Under the pieces are notes generated by a model, which was not told the origin of the DNA, searched no databases, and was given only the letters and a program-made list of their open reading frames with translations. From NCBI GenBank assembly GCA_010909165.1, contig VJWM01000108.1, positions 806,001 through 870,000 on the forward strand: DNA of 64,000 bases. The letters are read 5' to 3'. This DNA is from Anthoceros angustus (taxonomy: Eukaryota > Streptophyta > Anthocerotopsida > Anthocerotales > Anthocerotaceae). Below are positions 22,319-33,849 of the stretch, one piece after another. A program made the translations under genes and the position numbers. How positions within the stretch are numbered: position 1 is the first letter of the stretch; each line of letters begins with the position of its first letter.

Positions 22319-23899
22319 CTGCTGGGAACCCTGTTGTAGCAGCATGTTGCCGAGGGGATGGTGACCTTGGTGTCCACCTTGTAGCTCCAGGCCCGAAGTC
22401 CCGGAAATGCTGATTCTGGGCACTCCACTGGGCAACGCTGTCAAGGGCATCATCAGGTTAGTGGGTGAATTCAGATTTGACTGCCCGCTCCCGCCAGACC
22501 CCAGCTGAATCTGTGTCCCAGCCGGAGCTGCCACTCTGTACATGGTGCCGCCAGAGGCTCCTGAGGGGTAAGCCGTCCACAGTTGCTGCTCCGAGGGGCC
22601 GGACATAACGGCCGGTGTGTTGGAACTGGCACTCACAGGCAGCATCCAAATGGTTCCAGGCATGGATCCGCTGCTCGCAGGACCCATCGCCCACATGGCA
22701 GACATGATGCCTGTAGAGCCCGGCTGCGATATCCCGCCGGGAACTCCAGGCCTGGCCTGCGACCGGACGGGTCGGACAGGCTCCGGATCGTCTTTGAGAC
22801 GCGTCAGCGGGCCGCCGCCCCTGTGTCGTTTCTTGAACCTGTTGTCGGACGACTCTCCGAGCCCTAACGCTTCTCCAGCATCGGAGCTAATTAAGCCTTC
22901 GTGCTGGAACATCACTTCATGGGGGCTAAGTCCAGAGTCCCCGTGACTGATTGCGGCAATCCTCCTGCTCGCCTCCAAGGCCCGGTTCACCTCCAGTACG
23001 CGGTCCTGCACATCGGAGTCCCACTCGCCTCGTCGTACATGCTCCTGCATCCGGTCAGCGTCCGAAGGTCCAATTCCTCCTATCCCCATGCCTGAATGGA
23101 GCGTAGCGTGACGGGCGGACCCAGCCGACATGCTGGCCTGCTGGCTCATGCGGCCTTGCATGGATGTACTACTCAAAGCCGGCACCGTGCCCGTTCCAGT
23201 GGCAGCAATAATGGCTGGCTCGGCCTGCTGTAGCAACCACTCGATTGTTTCGCCGTCGGACTTGTGACCCAGCTCTCTGGTAAGCTGGAAAATCCTGGCT
23301 GCACAGGTGGCCGGCATTCGAATGCGCCGACCCCTTCCATCCACTTTGGTGTGCCTATCCTTGGTGGAAGATCTCTTGGGTGCAGGCTTCTTAGGAGGGG
23401 TTTGACCCTGATCCTGAGGACCCTGGACTCCTCCACCGCCTGCTGCTCCACTCGATATTTCTTGCTGATTACCCCGAGACATGGAAAGTCCTCCCAAGCC
23501 AGACATGCCTCCACCGGACTGTTCCTGTGAGTACTCCTGCCCGATGTTAGGCATCCCTAGAGGTGGGTCACCTGCACCGCCCATGGCTGCCATTGCCTGC
23601 GCAAGAGTACCCCCCGAGATATGAGGCCCTGGACTCTGCTGCTGTTGTTGTTGTTGATGTTGGAGCGAATGTTGGTGAGAGTGGAGTTGCTGGTGCTGTT
23701 GCTGTTGCTGCTGATGTTGCTGGTCTAATATTGCCGAATTCGATGGAGCTCCATACCCCGACAGAGCCCTCGACTGGGATTCTTGCTGCTGTGGATGATA
23801 CTGCTGTGCCAACTGCGTTGCCAACCCACTCTCTGAACTGCGGTCACCTGACTCTCGCTGTGCATCTGCTTTGCTTAAGCCATGACCACCTGACTCCAT
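22160..23899 (-). CDS. class I (PCF-type) TCP transcription factor
   Basis: Nuclear DNA-binding regulator of growth genes; class I TCPs bind GGNCCCAC-like sites as dimers. The 579-residue frame is intact and intronless, starting at ATG 23899 ([10 protein letters not shown]) and stopping with TAA at 22160-22162. The TCP domain spans about residues 180-237: basic region [17 protein letters not shown], then helix-loop-helix with [20 protein letters not shown] and [16 protein letters not shown]. The short basic region and the TGTGTVPA end mark class I. Residues 32-90 are Gln/His-rich, and the long C-terminus is Gly/Ser/Pro-rich as in TCP8/14/15-like proteins. Its 3' end was duplicated downstream with part of PPR locus E. 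Orthology to a named Arabidopsis gene cannot be assigned by eye. Confidence 0.93.
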   Translation of the reverse strand: MESGGHGLSKADAQRESGDRSSESGLATQLAQQYHPQQQESQSRALSGYGAPSNSAILDQQHQQQQQQHQQLHSHQHSLQHQQQQQQQSPGPHISGGTLAQAMAAMGGAGDPPLGMPNIGQEYSQEQSGGGMSGLGGLSMSRGNQQEISSGAAGGGGVQGPQDQGQTPPKKPAPKRSSTKDRHTKVDGRGRRIRMPATCAARIFQLTRELGHKSDGETIEWLLQQAEPAIIAATGTGTVPALSSTSMQGRMSQQASMSAGSARHATLHSGMGIGGIGPSDADRMQEHVRRGEWDSDVQDRVLEVNRALEASRRIAAISHGDSGLSPHEVMFQHEGLISSDAGEALGLGESSDNRFKKRHRGGGPLTRLKDDPEPVRPVRSQARPGVPGGISQPGSTGIMSAMWAMGPASSGSMPGTIWMLPVSASSNTPAVMSGPSEQQLWTAYPSGASGGTMYRVAAPAGTQIQLGSGGSGQSNLNSPTNLMMPLTALPSGVPRISISGTSGLELQGGHQGHHPLGNMLLQQGSQQLSGAGLGLAGEGHLGMLAALNAYTRNLNPDHQQHMSSAHQQGDSGDDNTSSQ

Positions 23900-25590
23900 G
23901 AAATTTTTTATCCCCGCCCAAGCTATGGGTAGAAGTGTCTATCCAAACAGCTTCTAGGGGAAACCGCCCAATCCCTGACTCACAGTGATACGACTGTGGT
24001 TGAGCACTGCAACAGCTGACGAAGAAAACATCCAAGAAGCACACAAATTTCAAAGTGGCTACCCTCAGAAAACCGATACAGATCGGAGGTGCTTCCTAGC
24101 CGTGCTCAGGAGAGACAGCCTGATAGTTCATAACTTGGAGCAAAACAAAGAGTACCTCTGGGGACAGGACATAGGGTGGAGATGCCAACAAAAAAAGGAG
24201 GAAACAGGAGGAGTATAGAAGGGAGTTCTGGTCAACCAGGTTGGGAAGCTACCAGGATTTTAATCTGCTCCAAGAATAGGTGGCAGAGATATTCGAGTGT
24301 TGAGACCCCGTTCGCTCGATGCCAAGACTAGTCTGAGGGTTGCATACCACGAAACAAGTAGTTAACCAGTGCGCATGGTCGGCGAATAGGCTGGCCATGC
24401 GCAAGAAATTCTGCAAGCTTGCAGTCCCCGACCCATGAGCCACGACCAGATAAGAAGAGCGGCACCCTAGCCAGTCCCCAGCTCCTGGCAGCCAACACAA
24501 ACTGACCAAACCGCATGCAGCACGCTCCAAGAGGCAGGGCAAACCTAGTCTTCACCACAATCCAGTCCGTACTGAACGCCCTGATGAAGATAGAGCTCTT
24601 CCCAACTGCGCATAGTGCCGTGAATCTTCCGCCATACATAGCTGCCTAGACACTTGTAACCACGGTCCTGACACCTGGCTATCTCGAACTGCTATCTTAA
24701 AACTACTTCTGGTGCTGATGCTGCTCTCCTAGAAGGACTCAGACCTCTCATCCTCCTCCCCACCATTCGGTCTGCAACCCTCTGCACTGCCGGCTGATTC
24801 TCCGATATATGAATGTTCCCACGCGTTCCTTCACGCCACACTCCACGGTCTTATCGTACTTCACCATTCCCACCAAAGACTGTCGACCATTATCAGCTTC
24901 CGAAGTCCCCGACTAGCTCGCCGTAAGCTGCGACACCACCATAGGGGATTGTAAGATGCGCAATGCCTCATGCATAGCCCTGTTATGCAATCGTGCATCT
25001 TCAACCATCAGGTTGCTGACATTGCAAAATGACTGACAAGGCACTGCTGACACACGCTGGGGCCGTCACCTATCAAACCGCCTCTCGCCACACAAGAAGA
25101 AGCTGGGGGCCAAAATGCTGATACCTCGGGTTGCTGAAAAGAGCGATGGTAGGATCCGCCTCCTCAGCTCCAGAGACTCAGCTTGTGGAGCGCGCTGCGC
25201 AACTCCCGCTACATCGTGACCACCATTTTGGTACCAGACTATGTAACCATGGAGGAAGTAAATAACCTAAATGCTCTCACAACAGCTCGGCCCCGCGCGC
25301 AGAATGCGGATAAGGGGACTGAGGCGAGGCCAGCCAGGAGCCCGCAATTTGATCAGGAGCGGCTTTGGGTTTGGCACACGGGACCCTGAGTACAAGCTGT
25401 AGCCCAAGTTTCCAGCCGGACATAGGGAAGATGATGGCAGACCCCGCAGAGCGTGGGAGACATGGGAGGGTCCACCATCCGCCGGCTGCCGTTGGCTTCT
25501 CTTAGGGTGGGGTGCGGGCTGAGGTGTGACACTGAACTTTCACACGCTAATCCAGGGTTAGCAGCTCCCTAGGTCATGTCAACTTGATCG
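23900..25590. other. TCP upstream region and intergenic DNA
   Basis: About 1.7 kb without a gene I can support. The first few hundred bases should hold the TCP promoter and 5' leader. A minus-strand stretch near 25040-24720 reads as protein for about 100 codons with one stop (ARLHNRAMHEALRILQ), possibly old retrotransposon gag. This is not strong enough to call. Confidence 0.4.
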
Positions 25591-25624
25591 GATTAGGGTT
25601 CACGACCACATACATGTACAGAAA

Positions 25625-25795
25625 GTACGAGTCCGGGGTCGGGGTCGGGGTCGGAACGGGAGTTGGGACGCGGAGACGGGGTGCAGGAGGGGGAACGAGG
25701 AGGGGAGGCCGCGGGGTTCGGGGTTTTTGTGGTGGTGGATGGGAGGCGCTAGAGGACGAGAGGCGGGGGAGGATCGGGCAACGGGGTGGGTTTTT
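25625..25795 (+). repeat. G-rich low-complexity tract, possible G-quadruplex former
   Basis: The plus strand has (ggggtc)n around 25634-25655 followed by many gggg runs (cggggtgcaggagggggaac; ggcgggggaggatcggg). The complementary strand reads as Pro-rich protein but is simply low complexity. Confidence 0.6.
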
Positions 25796-26264
25796 CTTCA
25801 CCTAATACGTTTTTTACGTAGGTATTAGTTAAGTTTAGGGTTTTTTTTAAACTTAATAGGTACCTATTGATTCGCCCATATTAAGTAGGGTTGGAAGCAG
25901 TTGACAAAAATTGTTTTAGTCCATTACGAACGGATGAATGTCATGGGATTAAAAATATGATATGTATGTATATAGATTATGCAAAAAAAAAAAAAGAGAA
26001 CTGCTCACGCTTCCAAAGGCTTATAGGCCTCAAGGAGCTCAGTGGAATTTTGGGCAGCTAATGATGACTATGATCCCAAGGCTTCCACAAGGAAGTAATC
26101 ACTAGAATGGTAAATTGTAGAAGCTATGTACTTCTAAATAGTTTAGGGTCAGAAGCAGCTCATTGGAATTCTCGGTTCGAAGCAGCTTAGTGGAATTCTC
26201 GGCAGTTGATGATGAATATGATTATTTGGCTTTCACAGGGAAATAATCATTGGAATGATAGACT

Positions 26265-27075
26265 GTAGTAGCTACTTCCAAATGCCTATAGGCTTGAAGC
26301 AGCTCAATAGAATTCTCAACAGTTGATAATGAATATGATTACTTTGCTTCCACAAGGGAAGTAATCGTTGTAGCTATGTTGTAGCTATGTGATGCTCTCT
26401 AGGTCGCTCATCTGGTGGGGCTATGTGTATTTGTTCTGTCACTAGGAGTTGTAACAGCTTATGTCACTAGGAGTTGTAACAGCTTATGAAGTGCTTAGGA
26501 GTGCAATTATGTATGAGCACAGCGTTACAGATGGATCAACAGAGAGGGTGAACAGAATCCAAGAAGAATACTTACAACACTATGTACTGATGGACCAGCA
26601 AGACTGGAGTAATTATCTTGAGGTGGAAGAGTTTTGTCATAATGACATTGTATATAACTCCATATGCTATACACCTTTTCAGATGACATGGCCAATTTCA
26701 TATGGCTCGGTCACCATCAACCCATCAGTCGTTCTGTTGAATAAACGGCACGAAGATGAACAAAGTTTGGTTTAGCTGCGCCACGGTCGAGCCAAAACAT
26801 GTGGGTGTAAAGACATCAACTATCCGTGTTCAAAGGCATAGAGAGCGTCAGCGGGGTCTTGACTGTAGTAGCTACTTCCAAATGCCTATAGGCTTGAAGC
26901 AGCTCAATAGAATTCTCAACAGTTGATAATGAATATGATTACTTTGCTTCCACAAGGGAAGTAATCGTTGTAGCTATGTTGTAGCTATGTGATGCTCTCT
27001 AGGTCGCTCATCTGGTGGGGCTATGTGTATTTGTTCTGTCACTAGGAGTTGTAACAGCTTATGAAGAGCTTAAGA
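26265..27075. repeat. duplicated ~200-bp segments within Gypsy debris
   Basis: The stretch 26265-26465 (gtagtagctacttccaaatg to gttgtaacagcttatg) recurs at 26865-27065 almost unchanged. Each copy precedes an integrase fragment. It is a local tandem duplication of retrotransposon sequence. Confidence 0.75.
26530..26700 (+). mobile_element. Ty3/Gypsy integrase fragment 1
   Basis: Encodes TDGSTERVNRIQEEYLQHYV and CYTPFQMTWPI. This corresponds to the integrase catalytic-core end of Ty3/Gypsy elements (family pattern: TDGQ-ERVNR-LE-YLR, then AEF-YN-and GYSPF). It is only about 60 codons long with no LTR or reverse transcriptase beside it, so it is a dead fragment. Confidence 0.75.
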
Positions 27076-27109
27076 GTGCATTTATGTATGAGCATAGCGT
27101 ACCACCCTG

Positions 27110-27330
27110 ATACAGATGGATCAACAGAGAGGACACCCTGATACAGATGGGTCAAATGAGAGGGTGAACAGAATCCAAGAAGAATACTTACAACACTATG
27201 TACTGATGGACCAGCGAGACTGGAGTAATCATCTTGAGGATGAAGAGTTTTGTTTTAATGACATTGTATATAGTTCCATAGGCTACACACCTTTTCAGAT
27301 GACATGGCCAATTGACCTTGTTACCATATA
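27110..27330 (+). mobile_element. Ty3/Gypsy integrase fragment 2
   Basis: Second copy of the same integrase segment (HPDTDGSNERVNRIQEEYLQ; GYTPFQMTWPIDLVTI), slightly longer than fragment 1 and with a small internal repeat at its start (accctgatacagatgg twice). The following 27340-27540 repeats material found after fragment 1. Confidence 0.75.
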
Positions 27331-27646
27331 AGTAGGTACCATTGGTTTTGCAGCTTCATATGGCTCGGTCACCATCAACCCATCGGAGTCGTTACGCTGC
27401 GAATAAACGGCACCAGAAGATGAACAAAGGGCTGGTTTAGCTGCTGCCCTGGTCAGGCCAAAACATGTGGGTGTAAAGACATCAACTATGCGTGTTCAAA
27501 GGCATAGAGAGCGTCAGCGGGGTCTTGCTGTAGTTTCTGGTGTTTAGGAATGCTCTGTGCGTCGGAAGCAGGATGTGGCTTGCCAATTAGCGCACTAGTT
27601 CCTTGACCTTACAAGTTCATATACAGGGGAGTGTCGGAAAGACATT

Positions 27647-28108
27647 TTGGAGATGTTCAACTTTGCGCCATTGCTGAAGATGTACTGGCCAGCAGTTGCA
27701 AAGGATGCAAAAGAGCACCACCTTGGAGCATTGTTATTGAAGAATGTGCATGAGGCTTGCACAAACATGAAGGCAGTTCAAGTTGGAGACCATCTACGAG
27801 CAAGGAACACCCTGTTCAACGTCATCTTGTCTAAGGACATCCAAGGGAACCACCTGGTTTCAACACTTTCGCGGCACATTGGAGTGAGCAAAAGGCAGAT
27901 CCATCGAACCCCGGGCAGAAGGCAGGGAGTGCATGTTCCTCGTGAGAGAACTTGGTTGGGTGCTAGAAGGAAACCAAGGTTTTATATTCTTTCGTCGCTT
28001 GTCAAAGCCACCATAGTCCAGTTTTGGGAATTAGCATCCCGTCCGTCGTCAACATTAAGGATACAAAGCGACAGCAGACAACGCCTAAAACGTTCATCAA
28101 GCACATAA
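27647..28108 (+). CDS. unrecognised ORF, probably transposon-derived
   Basis: A 153-residue frame starting MEMFNFAPLLKMYWPAVAKD. I do not recognise a family. It is basic in the middle (HIGVSKRQIHRTPGRRQGV), which looks like a DNA-binding helix region of transposase-like proteins. It may continue after a frameshift near 28050, because the next frame stays readable (KDTKRQQTTPKTFIKHIMHF). It lies directly after Gypsy debris. It could equally be non-coding. Confidence 0.3.
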   Translation: MEMFNFAPLLKMYWPAVAKDAKEHHLGALLLKNVHEACTNMKAVQVGDHLRARNTLFNVILSKDIQGNHLVSTLSRHIGVSKRQIHRTPGRRQGVHVPRERTWLGARRKPRFYILSSLVKATIVQFWELASRPSSTLRIQSDSRQRLKRSSST

Positions 28109-28830
28109 TGCACTTTCATGTCGTAGGTGCGTGTGTAGACATATAGTTGCAGATTATGTTTTAGGGTCAGCTTGGGCATCTAAACATTAAAATGCAATAC
28201 TGTTTTGGGGTTATGGGTTGAACGTGGTTCCTTGTCCAATCTGGTGAGATTTAAGTGTGCTATTTACACAGTCTGTTTTGGCAGAGTATCTATATTGGCA
28301 AAGGGTAAGCCACTGCTCCTTTTTGCTTTACGGTTGCTGGTGTTCATTGAGTGTTGCTGGTGGACCGTATGAAAATCGTATCGTGCGTTTGAGGTATGAC
28401 CATGTTTGTGTCCATATAGTGTTGGTCCTTGCATGCATGGTCTATTTGTGGGTGAGTTTGTGCTCAGCTTACATTCGCCCCCAATCAGGCCGAAGGCCAA
28501 AACTTTTAGAAACTTTCTTTTTTCTTTTCTTTGGGAAGGCATCCAAGAGGGAGAAGGGGGTATAGCCTGCTCCCCTGAATGAGCAAAATTTAGCAGAGAA
28601 TGAGCTTTGCGAAGCCTCTTCTCTCAAGCTTGATAGCCCACCCGGAAATCAGAGTAAAACTTTGTTGTTCCTGTGCATTCAGTGTTTGCGAGTGTCACGG
28701 AGCTGTGGTTTTAACAGCTGTTCGGCAAGTGTAGTGGTTTAGCTACCCCTGGTGAGTTCGTGCTTGGCCTGATCTTGTGCATTCACTATTTGCATAAGTG
28801 TCATGGAGCCGTGGAGTTCCTAATTGTTGG
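28109..28830. other. intergenic, no recognised feature
   Basis: About 720 bases without a supportable gene. The level of repeated words is low until the minisatellite begins. Confidence 0.4.
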
Positions 28831-28990
28831 GCACATGTGGTGCTGGCTTAGGGACATGTGGTGCTGGTTTAGGGACATGTGGTGCTGGTTTAGGGACATG
28901 TGGTGCTGGTTTAGGGACATGTGGGACAGGTTTAGGGACATGTGGTACTGGTTTAGGGACATGTGGTGCTGGTGGCCACATGTGGTATTG
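28831..28990. repeat. 21-bp minisatellite, 7 units
   Basis: The unit is gggacatgtggtgctggttt-a, with one variant unit (gtgggacagg) near 28921 and another (gtggtactgg) near 28942. Because 21 is a multiple of three, every frame is open. The minus strand reads as MSLNQHH heptads. No independent sign of coding was seen. Confidence 0.9.
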
Positions 28991-30041
28991 CTGGCCATAT
29001 GCACATGGCGCTGCTGGCCACCGGAGTGGCCTCTAGGCTATAACCTGATGGCAAACTGTGCATGTGGCAACCTGGATACTTGCTTAACTGCTCACTTTGT
29101 TTGTGCATATGTGGGAATCTGGTCATGTGGCTGTTTCACCACTTGCTCACGTACCCTTTGAGCACTTTGTCACATGCTCCCATGTCAGCTTTTTGCCCAA
29201 GGTTGCCCTGAAGCTACGCTTATATGCTTTCACTTTGACATAATGTTTTAGGTTGATGTACTCATTCTTCTGGTGCATGTTCAGACAAAGTTCTACCTTC
29301 GATTTATTAAGAGCACATAGAAACACAAGTAGGGCAACGGTCATTTGAGAAGTTGAAGCCGTTTTTTGCACGGTGTTTGTGGCATTTATGGCAGCTAAAT
29401 AGGTACTACAAATACCGTAAATAGGCGTCAAGTGGCAGCAAGAGATGACCATCCTAGACCTTGTAGAATAAATGAAAAGAAATGTTCATATCGGGTCAAG
29501 GAGGTAGTACATGTGGTTTATAATGAATTTGTATCATGCATTTCATTTACAAGTAGCCTTGTAGGGCTCTTGGGCCCTTACAAAGAGATAGCCCATTAGG
29601 ACGTTGTCAAGAGGTTTTGAAGTAGCCCCGATGCACTTTTTACAATAAAGGTTCAAAAGTAGCTCCCGTGGGGCTCTTACACAGGCCGCCAAATAGGACT
29701 TTTTACGACTAACGGCCCCACGAGGACCATGAAATGCAGGACGGGTGACACCCCATACTAGGTAGTAGCCAATGTAGTCCTCCATAACCGATTGTCGTTC
29801 CAACCATATTTATTTAGTTTCAAAAGAATAATAATCTAACTAGTGGGATACATCATGAGAATATAATCCATCCATGATATATGAAAGATAATCTTCCCAG
29901 ATATATATATCTCTTATATATAATTTATTTATCATAGATGTGATACTCAATGACATCATATAATATCATATCCTATGGGTAGGGTGTATCTTGTATGGTA
30001 CACCGATATCGTCACCTAACGTTTTTCAACTATTTTTTGGA
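28991..30041. other. intergenic, AT-rich toward 29990
   Basis: No gene seen. There is an AT-rich patch with tatatatat runs around 29880-29960. Confidence 0.4.
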
Positions 30042-30180
30042 CTCTACAGGGACCCTGTAGGTGTACTCTACAGGGACCCTGTAGGTGTACTCTACAGGCA
30101 CCCTGTAGGTGTACTCTATAGGGACCCTGTAGGTGTACTGTACAGGGACCCTGTAGGTGTACCCTGCAGGGAGCCTGTAG
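30042..30180. repeat. 24-bp array of palindromic units, 6 copies
   Basis: Each unit contains CTACAGGGACCCTGTAG, which is self-complementary apart from its central base, followed by gtgtact. Units 3 to 6 carry one to three changes. Each unit can form a hairpin on either strand. The array ends about 100 bases before PPR locus F. Confidence 0.9.
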
Positions 30181-30279
30181 AGTACATAGGTGTACGGTGG
30201 AACGGTTACGATTCAATGGGGGTGGGTTCACTGGCGCGAACGAAGTCTCCCGAGGTTCGGTGGCCTGATGGGTGCGCCG

Positions 30280-30421
30280 TGGCCGCGGACCCGTCATGGG
30301 CCCAACAAATTGGTGTATGTACAGGGATTCTACCAGGAGCTCCCGCTCACCTCACCGTAGGGATTGAACGCGTGGCAAACAATCCAGCCCCCAGAGGCAT
30401 TTCCAGCGGTGGTCGTCGCCG

Positions 30422-30463
<42 letters not shown>

Positions 30464-33462
30464 CTTGTGGCGACAATTTTTTCTGGACCCTACCATGTGA
30501 TGGGACAACAGACGAGATAAGAAGAGCTTCCGTTCGCCTTACTTGCGGCGTAGAGGGTCCGGCGAGGTCTTCTGGTTGAACAACATGTTCAATCCAGCTT
30601 GGGTTGATGAGCAGCTCGTTTCCTTGGATATGCACATGGGTCATGGTGCCTCCCGTTCCGACTCCAGCTCAGTGTCAAACTTGGGGACGAGTCGACTGCA
30701 TACTTGGGGAACCATATATTGCGCATGTATGCACCTAGAGGTAGGCCAGAGGAGGTCATATGGATGTGTTCACCAGGGTAGGCAAACCAGATGTTTTCAC
30801 GTGGTCTTTCATCGTCTCTGCATATGCTAAGTGGAAGCTGCACGCCAGGTTTTTGACAGCATGGCCGAAAAGGATGTGGTGACATGGAACGCCCTGATAG
30901 CTGGGTATGCAAAATGTCGTAAACTGAAAGATGCACGCCACATTTTTGTTGACAGCATGAACACAAGGAATTGCCTTGATAGGTGGGTATGCCCAGCAAG
31001 GGCTCGGACATGAGGCACTCGTTCTGTATGGCCAGATGGAGCAGGAAGGCTTGCTTTTGGCTGACGATGTTACTTTTGCTTGCCTTCTGAAGGCCTGTGC
31101 AAGCACTGGTGCCTTGCAGAAGGGCAGGCAGCTGCACTCACAGACTGTAGAAAGAGGACTGCTGGATGACGTAGTGTTGGTTAACTGCCTGGTGGACATG
31201 TATGCAAAATGTGGTGAACAGAAAGTTGCACGCCAGGTTTTGGAAAGCTTGGCCTCGAAGGATGTGGTGACTTGGACCACCCTGATTGCTGGGTATGCAC
31301 AGCAAGGGCTTGGATATGAGGTGCTCGCTGTGTATGGACAGATGCAGCAGCAGCAGATGCACCAGGTGCATGAACAGACTTCTTTTGGCTAACCATGTGA
31401 CTTTTGCTCGCTTCCGAAGGCCTGTGGAAGCACTGGTGCCTTACATAGGGGCAGGGAGTTGCACTCCCAGATTGACAGAAGAGGATTGCTGGATGACGTA
31501 GTGGTGGGCACCTCCGTGGTCGACATATATGCAAAATGTGGTGAACTGGAAGATGCACGCCAGGTTTTTGACAGCTTGACCACAAAGAAGGTGGTGACGT
31601 GGAATGCCCTGATCGCTGGGTATGCACAGCAAGGACTCGGCCAAGAGGTGCCTGTTGTGTGTGGACAAATGCAGTAGGCTGGCCTCATTTTGGCTGACGA
31701 TGTCACTTTTACTTGCCTTCTGAAGGCCTGTGGAAGTACTGGTGCCTTACAAAAGGGCAGACAGCTGCACTCACTGATAGTCGAAAAAGGGCTGGTGGAT
31801 GACGTAGTAGTGGGTACCTGCCTGGTGGACATGTATGCCAAATGTGGCGAACTGGAAGATGCACGCCAGGTTTTTGACAGCATGAACACACAGAATGTGG
31901 TGACATGGAGCTCCCTGATATCTGGGTATGGTTCTTGTGATGAAGGTCACAAGGCACTAGCTTGTTTTGAGGAGATGTTTCATGCCGGTATTCAGCATAA
32001 TGATGCTACTTTTGGTTGCGTTTTAGTGGCATACAGTCACGAGGGCCTGGTTGACGAGGGTCATGAGCACTTTGATTCCATGGCTGAACAGCATGGCATC
32101 AAACCTAGTATTGAGCATTACACCTGATTGATCTGCTTGGGCGTGCTGGCCATGTAGATGAGACAGAGAAGATGCTATTATCATGCAAGGGCCAAAGTAA
32201 TGTTGTGGGGTTGACGCCTTTGGCCGCATATGTGCTCATGGACAATGCCTACGCAGATACAGGTAGGTGGACCGATGTAGACAGGATTGAAACACACACA
32301 AGGGCAGCAGGAGCTAACAAGGAACCTGCAGGTTTGACCATTGAGGTGGATAAGCAGGTCCACAGATTTCTGGTGAAGTTAAGGTAGAGAGCACGAATGC
32401 CCGTCTGAAGCAGGAAGGAGGCCATGTACCTCACGGGAAGTTGGTTTTAAGCCACTGTCTGAGAAAGAGAAGGAAGACTTGCTTTGTGGGCACGCTGAGA
32501 AGTTCTAGGTGCAGCTTCCTCCTGCCAAACACGCAAAAATCATCCAGAAATACCTCCATGAACTTCCGCAGAAAATCTCGGAAGATAGCATTCACCACAC
32601 GCTGAAAAGTGGCAGGAGCGTTGCACAAGCCGAAAGGCAGCTTGGAATAAGCGTAAGTGCCCCAATCGGTTGTGAACGTAGTCTTGTCCTGATCCTCCCT
32701 CCTCAACGAAATCTGATTGTAACCCGAGTACCCATCTAGAAAACTGTACATTTCATGGCCAGCCACCGTGTCCAGCACGCTGTCCATGAAAGGCAAGGGG
32801 TGGTGGTCCTTCTTCGTTGCTTCATTAAGCTTCCTGAAATCCTGACACACCCGTACCTTCCCCTGTTGCTTCTTAGGTACAATTACAATGGGGGCGACCC
32901 ACTCACTGGTAAGCACCGGATAAATCACCCCGGCTTCCAAGTATTGGTCCAGCTGATCCTTGACGACCATAGAATACTTGGGATTCAGCCTGTATTGCTT
33001 GATCCTTCAGAGTGCCCTCCTTCAAATCAATTCGTGTATCCCAGTTCTTCCGAATTCGCCATGTCGTAATCTTGAAGGCAAACACATCGACATATTCTCT
33101 AAGGACCCTATAAAATTCTTCTTTTCTACCACTCCTAGGTGCACGGAGATCTTGACCACCTTCGGGCTCTAGCTCCAAGTCTTCTACAGCTGGATCTACA
33201 TAAGTCCCTTCCGGACTGCTACCTGCACTATTCCCTGATCCTTCGTCGGGAAAATCGCGATCATAGGCTCTACCCTTTGGCGTTTGGTCTCTTGTCCCAG
33301 TGGGACCCCTCTGGTGCTAACAAAGAGATTACGTGTGTGCAGTGACTGCCACAGTTCCACGGAGATCATGTCAAGACTTGAACAGAGAGACTTCGTTGTA
33401 AGGGATGGTTACTGGTGCATCGATTCGCCAATGGTTGTTGCACTTGTCAGAGTCGACCTTGA
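30280..33462 (+). pseudogene. PPR-DYW:KP locus F, interrupted by a retrotransposon fragment
   Basis: The leader cassette (cccaacaaattggtg at 30300) is followed by a (gagcag)n tract at 30424-30464 and a broken N-terminus. PLS units run 30830-32127, with three long open pieces (30976-31392; 31459-31677; 31690-32127, including MYAKCGELEDARQVF and SHEGLVDEGHEHF). E motifs follow at 32130-32390 and the DYW:KP domain from 32340. The deaminase is cut after the GHAEK codons at about 32505 by a Gypsy fragment and resumes at about 33271 with GVWSLVPVG-type out-of-frame sequence, CSDCHSST, and an end reading CTCQSRP then TGA. A stop at 32125-32127 (ACC TGA) also breaks the E region. Truly dead whatever the assembly quality. 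Confidence 0.85.
32506..33270 (-). mobile_element. Ty3/Gypsy pol fragment (reverse transcriptase), inserted in locus F
   Basis: On the minus strand, 33178 to 32971 encodes the region before RT (REYVDVFAF) and 32970 to 32503 the RT palm and fingers: LEAGVIYPV, VCQDFRKLNEATKKDHHPLP, FLDGYSGYNQI, and FLDDFCVFG as the YxDD-box equivalent. There are frameshifts near 32990, and no protease, RNase H, integrase or LTRs. The joins lie inside the PPR deaminase codons with about 8 host bases missing and no target-site duplication, so this looks like filler DNA at a break rather than normal integration. Confidence 0.88.
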
Positions 33463-33849
33463 GAAAAATAACTGTTGTCCAGTCCTCAAGTTTGAACGCC
33501 AGAGAACATTACTTTTCTAATTTGAGGTGAACGTGCTCGCTTAACTCCATCCCTGTCCAAACTGAGACATGGACATGGGATGGCGAACACTTGATTCTGG
33601 CCACCGATTTCGAGGTGGGTAGGTTCTAAATAGGAACTATGTAGAACAGGTGAGGAAAAATGTCTGAACCCAAGTTGGAAGAGGAACTGAGAACTGAACA
33701 TGAAGTTCGAATAGATGGCTGAGAGCCTCGATTTATGAGCGACATGTGAAAGCGCCGAGACCTGCCTATTTCTTGGTACGAATTAAGAGAATCTGGTGAA
33801 TTTGGCGTGTATGGAGGGCCGAGGGTTTCGGGGTTTTGCGGCAGCAAAG
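33463..33849. other. 3' flank of locus F
   Basis: Starts with the conserved PPR 3' flank (tgaacgccagagaacatt) and then becomes unique. No gene seen. Confidence 0.5.

Noticed and set aside
24720-25050. Minus-strand stretch resembling retrotransposon gag
   Set aside because: Readable for about 100 codons, but with an internal stop, no zinc knuckle and no neighbouring pol. Too weak to annotate as an element.
28801-29004. Heptad-repeat peptide (MSLNQHH) on the minus strand
   Set aside because: Follows from the 21-bp minisatellite period; no flanking coding sequence.
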